A stretch of DNA of 64,000 nucleotides, taken from contig JAJEBT010000128.1 of assembly GCA_022822405.1 (NCBI GenBank), forward strand, positions 18,632 to 82,631, written 5' to 3'. This DNA is from Alphaproteobacteria bacterium (GTDB taxonomy: Bacteria > Pseudomonadota > Alphaproteobacteria > MPNO01 > UBA830). The number at the start of each line of letters is the position of its first letter. Position 1 is the stretch's first letter. Positions 62,265 to 64,000 of this stretch are shown here, piece by piece. Position numbers and translations under genes: made by a program. The notes below the pieces were generated by a model. The model saw only the letters and a program-made list of their open reading frames with translations. It was not told the origin of the DNA and made no database searches.

Positions 62265-63749
62265 TCAGACCGCCATCGTGGCCTCGACGGCGGCCTTCCA
62301 GCGGGCGTATTTCGCGTCACGCGTGCCTGTGTCCATGCCAGGATCGAAACGGCGCTCGAAGGCACGACCGGCCGCAAATGTCGCTGCGTCCGCGTAGACG
62401 CCCGCCTTCATGCCGGCGAGCCAGGCCGCCCCCAGCGCGGTCGTCTCAAGCATCTCGGGCCGGTCCACGGGCATCCCGGTCACGTCCGCGAGAAACTGCA
62501 TGGTCCAGTCGCTGGCCGCCATGCCGCCGTCCACCCGAAGGACGCCACCGGACAGCGCCGGCGAATCCGCCTGCATCGCCTCGAGAAGATCGCGGGTCTG
62601 AAACCCGACGCTTTCAAGTGCCGCGCGTGCAAGTTCGTTGGGACCCGAGTTGCGGACAAGACCGAAGATCGCGCCCCGGCAATCGGGCTTCCAGTAGGGT
62701 GCACCAAGGCCGGTGAAGGCAGGCACGAGCGTGAGCGATTGCTCCGGATCGGACGCCTCGGCCATGGCCTGGGTTTCTCCCGCTTCGGAGATCAACTTCA
62801 ACCCGTCGCGCAGCCATTGCACGACAGCGCCCGCGATGAAGATTGCGCCCTCAAGCGCATAGGTCGGCGTGCCGTCAAGCTGATAGCCGATGGTGGTCAG
62901 CAGCCTGTTTTCCGATCGCACGGGAGCGGTGCCCGTGTTGAGAAGAGCGAAGCATCCCGTCCCGTACGTGGACTTCATCATGCCGCTTTCGAAGCAGGCC
63001 TGTCCGACGGTGGCGGCCTGCTGGTCGCCCGCGACACCGAGAATGGAGACGGGGCCGCCGAGCACGTCCGGGGTCGTGGTACCGAATTCCGCCGCACAGT
63101 CCCGCACCTCGGGCAGCATCCCGACGGGGACGCCCAGCAACTCGCACATGGTCGATGACCAACGCCCCTCGTGGATGTCATACAGCATTGTCCGCGCCGC
63201 ATTCGTGGCGTCGGTCACGTGGGCGGCGCCGCCCGTCAGCCGCCAGATGAGCCACGTGTCCACGGTCCCGAAGAGCAGTTCGCCTGCAGCCGCGCGGTCT
63301 CGCGCACCATCCGCCTGATCGAGAATCCACTTGAGCTTGGTGGACGAGAAGTAGGGGTCGAAGAGCAGTCCCGTCTTGGCCGTGACGGTTTCCTCGTGAC
63401 CCGCCTTCACCATTTCGGCGCAGTAGTCCGCCGTGCGGCGGTCCTGCCAGACAATGGCGTTGTGCACGGCCTTGCCGGTTGCCTTGTCCCAGACAAGCGT
63501 GGTCTCGCGCTGGTTCGTGATGCCGATTGCCGCAATGTCGCCGGCCGCCGCTCCGACGCTGTCCATCGCTTCCCGTGCCGTTTCGACAACCGTTTGCCAG
63601 AGATCCTCCGGGTCGTGCTCCACCCAGCCGCCTGCCGGAAAGTGCTGGTCAAACTCCTGCTGTGCAACGGCGGCGATCTTGAGGTCGCCATCAAACAGGA
63701 TGGCGCGACTGGACGTGGTCCCCTGATCGATGGCCATGACATAAGTCAT
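62265..63749 (-). CDS. glpK: Glycerol kinase
   Basis: A 494-aa FGGY-family kinase that phosphorylates glycerol to glycerol-3-phosphate. N-terminal [52 protein letters not shown], and [19 protein letters not shown] are all conserved. Complete length. No glpF, glpD or regulator is adjacent in the window. Confidence 0.97.
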   Translation of the reverse strand: MTYVMAIDQGTTSSRAILFDGDLKIAAVAQQEFDQHFPAGGWVEHDPEDLWQTVVETAREAMDSVGAAAGDIAAIGITNQRETTLVWDKATGKAVHNAIVWQDRRTADYCAEMVKAGHEETVTAKTGLLFDPYFSSTKLKWILDQADGARDRAAAGELLFGTVDTWLIWRLTGGAAHVTDATNAARTMLYDIHEGRWSSTMCELLGVPVGMLPEVRDCAAEFGTTTPDVLGGPVSILGVAGDQQAATVGQACFESGMMKSTYGTGCFALLNTGTAPVRSENRLLTTIGYQLDGTPTYALEGAIFIAGAVVQWLRDGLKLISEAGETQAMAEASDPEQSLTLVPAFTGLGAPYWKPDCRGAIFGLVRNSGPNELARAALESVGFQTRDLLEAMQADSPALSGGVLRVDGGMAASDWTMQFLADVTGMPVDRPEMLETTALGAAWLAGMKAGVYADAATFAAGRAFERRFDPGMDTGTRDAKYARWKAAVEATMAV

Positions 63750-63862
63750 GTGCGGCTCCTCCCGTGATCACTCGATTTTGCTCGCTTGAGGGGAAATACA
63801 CGAAGAGAGCTGTTTGTGAAACGCGCGATCCGGGCTAACCTGACGAAAGGGAGGACAGATTC

Positions 63863-64000
63863 ATGCGCACCATCCTGATCGTTCCCTGGCTGATCATGGC
63901 GGCGGTTGCGGCGCCGGCCCAGGAACGCCGCCCGAGCCATTGCTTCGCGATTGCCGAACTGGCCCCGGATGTGACCTATGTCCATAAGGTCGCCTGGAAC
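63863..64000 (+). CDS. Truncated secreted protein, possibly MBL-fold hydrolase
   Basis: The first 46 codons of a gene cut by the window edge. AAAGGGAGGA lies about 8 nt before ATG 63863. A signal peptide (TILIVPWLIMAAVAAPAQE) is followed by RPSHCFAIAELAPDVTYVHKVAW, which I associate with periplasmic metallo-beta-lactamase-fold hydrolases of this group. With no catalytic motif in view this remains a guess. Confidence 0.45.
   Translation, partial: MRTILIVPWLIMAAVAAPAQERRPSHCFAIAELAPDVTYVHKVAWN

Overview
The window is high-GC, densely packed DNA that looks like an alphaproteobacterium of the Rhodobacterales (Roseobacter/Paracoccaceae-like). The main pointers are a separate F0 ATP synthase operon of the form atpI-B-E-F'-F, a divergent ureDABCEFG / urtABCDE urea module, several TRAP transporters, an hppD/Lrp-type divergent pair, and an rsfS-rlmH pair. 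No rRNA, tRNA, CRISPR array, phage or insertion sequence was recognised.

1-24.5 kb is a large catabolic island. It opens with a plus-strand run: an oligopeptide-type ABC ATPase, a trimethylamine-dehydrogenase-like flavoenzyme, a CMD-family protein, a GMC oxidoreductase with a ferredoxin-like Cys motif, a gluconate-dehydrogenase-subunit-3-like protein and an EamA transporter. Facing it is an eleven-gene minus-strand operon whose genes mostly overlap by 1-4 nt: GntR regulator, aconitase-type large subunit (frameshifted here) and small subunit, PEP-mutase/isocitrate-lyase-type lyase, hydantoinase/oxoprolinase B and A, isochorismatase-like hydrolase, class II aldolase-like protein, GatC/AtzG-like small protein, amidase and alpha/beta hydrolase. 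A TRAP transporter diverges from the GntR gene. It is followed by a second GMC/CMD pair, an SDR, an NTF2-like protein and an Asp/Glu-racemase-family enzyme. Read together, these genes suggest uptake of a carboxylated cyclic imide, lactam or amide, ring opening, amide hydrolysis, hydration of a substituted maleate and retro-aldol cleavage. That pathway is inference; several of the enzymes lack a canonical catalytic residue.

24.5-31.5 kb holds a decayed peroxiredoxin gene, two related small proteins of unknown function, a methyltransferase with a small partner, a DUF2237 protein, the F0 ATP synthase operon and an ArsR regulator.

31.5-36.9 kb holds an 874-aa membrane protein with five tandem 69-residue repeats and a GspC/PilP-like C-terminus, then hppD with a divergent Lrp regulator, and an ankyrin-repeat protein.

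37-48.5 kb is the urea module: urease accessory and structural genes on the minus strand, with an overlapping 51-aa membrane ORF between ureA and ureB, and the urea ABC transporter urtABCDE on the plus strand.

48.6-53.9 kb is a LacI-regulated TRAP operon containing an M24-family enzyme, with a perfect palindromic operator candidate. 54-58 kb is a Mn/Zn-type ABC transporter. 58-61 kb holds copA and cueR behind a CueR-type promoter that probably gives a leaderless mRNA. The window ends with rsfS, rlmH, glpK and a truncated secreted protein.
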